A DNA stretch of 15,475 bases, taken from the NCBI GenBank assembly GCA_037388705.1, contig JARRJY010000074.1:1-15475 (forward strand), given 5' to 3'. Source of the DNA: JARRJY01 sp037388705. GTDB taxonomy: Bacteria > Pseudomonadota > Gammaproteobacteria > UBA6429 > Thiohalophilaceae. Below the pieces are notes generated by a model that saw nothing but the letters and a program-made list of their open reading frames with translations, was not told where the DNA came from and searched no databases. Below, piece after piece: positions 13,503-15,475 of this stretch; the stretch's first letter is position 1; every line of letters starts with the position of its first letter. A program made the position numbers and the translations under genes.

Positions 13503-14666
13503 ATGGCTGAGAAAAAACAACATAGCGATATCGATAAATTTCGTTTACGTGAAGTTGATGAAGTGATGCAACATTTGTCACCTCGCGGTGGACGTTTAAT
13601 CGTCTGGAGCATCTTGTTGTTTATCGCGTGCATTCTTATCTGGACCAGCATTGCAGAAATTGATGAGGTAACCCGTGGTGAAGGAAAGATTATCCCGTCC
13701 CGACAAATACAGGTATTGCAAAACCTTGAAGGTGGCATTGTTTCTGAAATTCTCGTCAGGGAAGGTGATGTTGTCGAGAAGGACCAGGTGCTAATTAAGC
13801 TGGATAATACACAGTTTGCGGCAGCACTGCGTGAAGGGGAAACTCATTGCATGGAACATCGTGCCAGGGCTGCACGACTGGAAGCAGAGGCGCTGCTAAA
13901 AGAGTTTATTCCCCCACCAGAGGTATTGAAGAAATACCCGCAATTTGTGCAACGAGAGTACGAACTCTACCAGGCGCGTAAGAAACAATATGAGCGCCAG
14001 GAACGGTCCATGTCAAAAGAACTTGACATGACAAGGCCTCTGGTTAAAAAAGGTGCTGTGTCTGAGATAGAAGTACTGCGTCTTGAAAGAAAACTCAATG
14101 AACTGAGAGATGAATATTGCACAGGTGCCAGGAAAGAATTGAATGAATTGCTTGTTGAGATTTCACGCTTGCAGGAATCGAACCAGGTGCTTCGGGATAA
14201 ATTAAAACGTACCGAAATCAAGGCGCCACTTAAAGGTGTTATCAAGCAGGTCCTGGTTAATACCATTGGTGGTGTCATTAAGCCGGGAATGGATGTTGTT
14301 GAAATCGTTCCACTGGATGATTCTCTACTGGTCGAAGCGCGTGTCAGACCTTCAGACATTGCCTTTATCCACCCGGGACAGCAAGTGATGGTAAAGATCA
14401 CTGCTTATGATTTTGCCATTTATGGTGGATTAAAAGGCAAGATTGAAAATATTAGTGCGGACACGCTTAACGATGACAATAACCAGAGTTTTTATAAAAT
14501 ACGGGTACGCACAGAAAAAAGTCAGATTGGTTCCGGGGATGATCCTTTACCCATTATTCCCGGCATGTCAGCCAGGGTTGATATATTGACGGGTAAAAAA
14601 ACAATCCTGCAATACTTGCTTAAACCGGTACTCAGGGCAAAAGAAAAGGCGTTTCGAGAAAGGTGA
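13503..14666 (+). CDS. Type I secretion membrane-fusion adaptor, HlyD/LapC type
   Basis: This periplasmic adaptor links the ABC transporter to an outer-membrane channel. The 387-residue protein has a cytoplasmic N-tail, one membrane segment (about 31-51, RLIVWSILLFIACILIWTSIA), then VTRGEGKIIPSRQIQVLQNLEGGIV, the signature of this family. The two lipoyl halves are at about 77-101 and 236-270, separated by a coiled-coil hairpin. A C-terminal beta-barrel region (about 275-365) follows. It is shorter than the 430-470 residues usual for LapC/HlyD adaptors; the loss seems to lie in both arms of the hairpin (around 155-175 and 203-225) while TRPLVKKGAVSEIEVLRLER at the tip is kept. The start is 8 bases after the transporter stop with no clear ribosome site, suggesting translational coupling. 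Confidence 0.92.
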   Translation: MAEKKQHSDIDKFRLREVDEVMQHLSPRGGRLIVWSILLFIACILIWTSIAEIDEVTRGEGKIIPSRQIQVLQNLEGGIVSEILVREGDVVEKDQVLIKLDNTQFAAALREGETHCMEHRARAARLEAEALLKEFIPPPEVLKKYPQFVQREYELYQARKKQYERQERSMSKELDMTRPLVKKGAVSEIEVLRLERKLNELRDEYCTGARKELNELLVEISRLQESNQVLRDKLKRTEIKAPLKGVIKQVLVNTIGGVIKPGMDVVEIVPLDDSLLVEARVRPSDIAFIHPGQQVMVKITAYDFAIYGGLKGKIENISADTLNDDNNQSFYKIRVRTEKSQIGSGDDPLPIIPGMSARVDILTGKKTILQYLLKPVLRAKEKAFRER

Positions 14667-14713
14667 TGCTAATGATTGTTAATGAAATTAATACACACAG
14701 TATGGTGGCTTGA
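14666..14713 (+). CDS. Possible 15-codon bridging ORF
   Basis: An ORF encoding MLMIVNEINTHSMVA starts in overlap with the adaptor stop (TGATG at 14664-14668) behind GAGAAAGG (14656-14663). It ends in overlap with the regulator start (TGATG at 14711-14715). It fills the gap exactly and could serve only to carry ribosomes from the adaptor to the regulator. Translation is unproven. Confidence 0.35.
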   Translation: MLMIVNEINTHSMVA

Positions 14714-15354
14714 TGTTAATCCTGGCATGTGCAGATAAAAAGATTCTTAAGCGTTGGCAAGATGCCTTTGAAGGCGATAAAAACTATCTTGTCGTCAGTA
14801 ATACTTCTTCACTCAAAAACAGGCTAAAAAATCAGCCAGACGTAACTGTAATATTGCACAGGTTGTTACCTGGTATTAGTGATAGTGATGATGCTACTGT
14901 AAATCAATTGCACGCAAGTTACCCGGACGCTCGTTTGATGGTGCTGGCAGATGTTCCTCACGAACAACAAGGCATAGATTTTATACGTAGCGGTATACTC
15001 GGTTATGCAAATTCACTTATTAGTCCGGAAATTCTTAGAGAAGCTATCAAGGTCATTGAGCTAGGAGAAATCTGGGTAAGTAAACGTTTGTTAGAGTGGA
15101 TGGTGAATCATTGTCGTGATGTTGAGCAACATACAAAAGATTTGGGCTCATACCTTGCTCTGGATATGCTGACGCCAAGTGAAAAGCATGTAATCGAACA
15201 CCTTGTGGAAGGAAACAATAACAAGGAAATTGCCCGCAAACTGAATATCACCGAGCGGACAGTAAAAGCACATCTCACATCAATTTATAGTAAAACCGGT
15301 GTAAAGGACAGGCTGCACCTTGCATTGCTTGTCCATAATAATGGAACTTTATAA
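14713..15354 (+). CDS. LuxR/NarL-type regulator with degenerate receiver
   Basis: This DNA-binding regulator has 213 residues from the ATG at 14713; a TTG at 14710 is a possible alternative start, and an in-frame stop lies at 14689. The C-terminus (about 152-208) is a classic LuxR/GerE helix-turn-helix: LTPSEKHVIEHLVEGNNNKEIARKLNITERTVKAHL. The N-terminal half has the outline of a receiver domain (VTVILHRLLPG, ILGYANSLISPEIL), but the phospho-acceptor Asp is replaced by H49, and the conserved Thr/Ser and Lys positions are also lost. Phosphorylation by a histidine kinase is therefore unlikely. WVSK (121-124) lies where VpsT-type biofilm regulators have a W-[FLM]-[TS]-R cyclic-di-GMP motif. The position, just after a LapB/LapC-like pair, suggests it controls export of a surface protein. 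Confidence 0.88.
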   Translation: MLILACADKKILKRWQDAFEGDKNYLVVSNTSSLKNRLKNQPDVTVILHRLLPGISDSDDATVNQLHASYPDARLMVLADVPHEQQGIDFIRSGILGYANSLISPEILREAIKVIELGEIWVSKRLLEWMVNHCRDVEQHTKDLGSYLALDMLTPSEKHVIEHLVEGNNNKEIARKLNITERTVKAHLTSIYSKTGVKDRLHLALLVHNNGTL

Positions 15355-15368
15355 TTGCACTTAATGTG

Positions 15369-15386
15369 ATTGTACCTAGGTACAAT
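15369..15386. promoter_or_regulatory. Perfect 18-bp palindrome, candidate operator or terminator
   Basis: ATTGTACCTAGGTACAAT is perfectly self-complementary. It contains TAGGT half-sites resembling those bound by GerE/LuxR-type helix-turn-helix proteins and lies between the LuxR-type gene and the next start. It could instead fold as a 7-bp stem with a CTAG loop followed by TTAATTTTT, a weak intrinsic terminator. Confidence 0.6.
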
Positions 15387-15447
15387 TTAATTTTTCTATA
15401 TTTAAGTAGTATCTTTTTAATACAAAGATAAACATAAGGATAGGAAA

Positions 15448-15475
15448 GTGGCTCTCAAATCAACAACCGATAATC
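15448..15475 (+). CDS. Start of a further gene (3' end off the window)
   Basis: A GTG at 15448 follows AAGGA (15436-15440) with 7 bases spacing and opens a stop-free frame reading MALKSTTDN to the window edge. Only nine codons are visible, so the product cannot be identified. From position it could be the secretion substrate or the missing outer-membrane channel, but that is a guess. Confidence 0.45.

Noticed and set aside
1..15475. CRISPR arrays, tRNA or rRNA genes, insertion sequences
   Set aside because: No regularly spaced direct repeats, cloverleaf or rRNA signatures, transposase genes or terminal repeats were seen.

Overview
The window reads as chromosomal DNA from a free-living or symbiotic diazotrophic gammaproteobacterium with moderate, AT-leaning base composition. 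The main evidence is the gene order nifU-nifS-nifV-cysE-(TPR gene)-nifW-nifZ-nifM-clpX-like, which is essentially the right half of the Azotobacter vinelandii major nif cluster. NifU and NifS carry their key Cys/Lys residues at the numbering I recall for the A. vinelandii proteins. I cannot name the species. nifHDK, nifENX, nifB and nifA are not in the window.

Region 1 (1-7843, + strand) covers nitrogenase maturation. nifU (its 5' end lies off the window) and nifS supply Fe-S clusters, and their transcript appears to stop at a strong intrinsic terminator. A second unit starts behind a complete enhancer-dependent promoter: a NifA-type TGT-N10-ACA site, a consensus IHF site and a -24/-12 sigma-54 promoter. 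It holds nifV (homocitrate for FeMo-co), a nif-linked serine acetyltransferase (cysteine supply for NifS), a TPR protein, nifW and nifZ (MoFe-protein assembly), nifM (Fe-protein maturation) and a dedicated ClpX-like unfoldase. nifM is interrupted by 13 Ns whose length breaks the frame. This is an assembly gap, not a pseudogene.

Region 2 (about 7850-10200) holds small accessory genes. There is a 78-residue membrane protein on the + strand. Convergent to it is a two-gene minus-strand unit: a secreted DUF2202 ferritin-like protein and a secreted thrombospondin-type-3 Ca-binding protein. A perfect FNR/Anr box lies upstream of that unit. A small secreted Met/Glu/Arg-rich protein is transcribed divergently.

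Region 3 (10200-15475, + strand) is a surface or secretion locus. It has an outer-membrane beta-barrel protein, an LssB/LapB-type type I secretion ABC transporter with an inactive C39-like domain, an unusually short HlyD/LapC-type adaptor, a possible 15-codon bridging ORF, and a LuxR/NarL-type regulator whose receiver domain lacks the phospho-acceptor Asp. Just after the regulator lies an 18-bp perfect palindrome, followed by the start of another gene. The likely theme is regulated export of a surface protein or adhesin. No TolC-family gene or recognisable substrate is inside the window.
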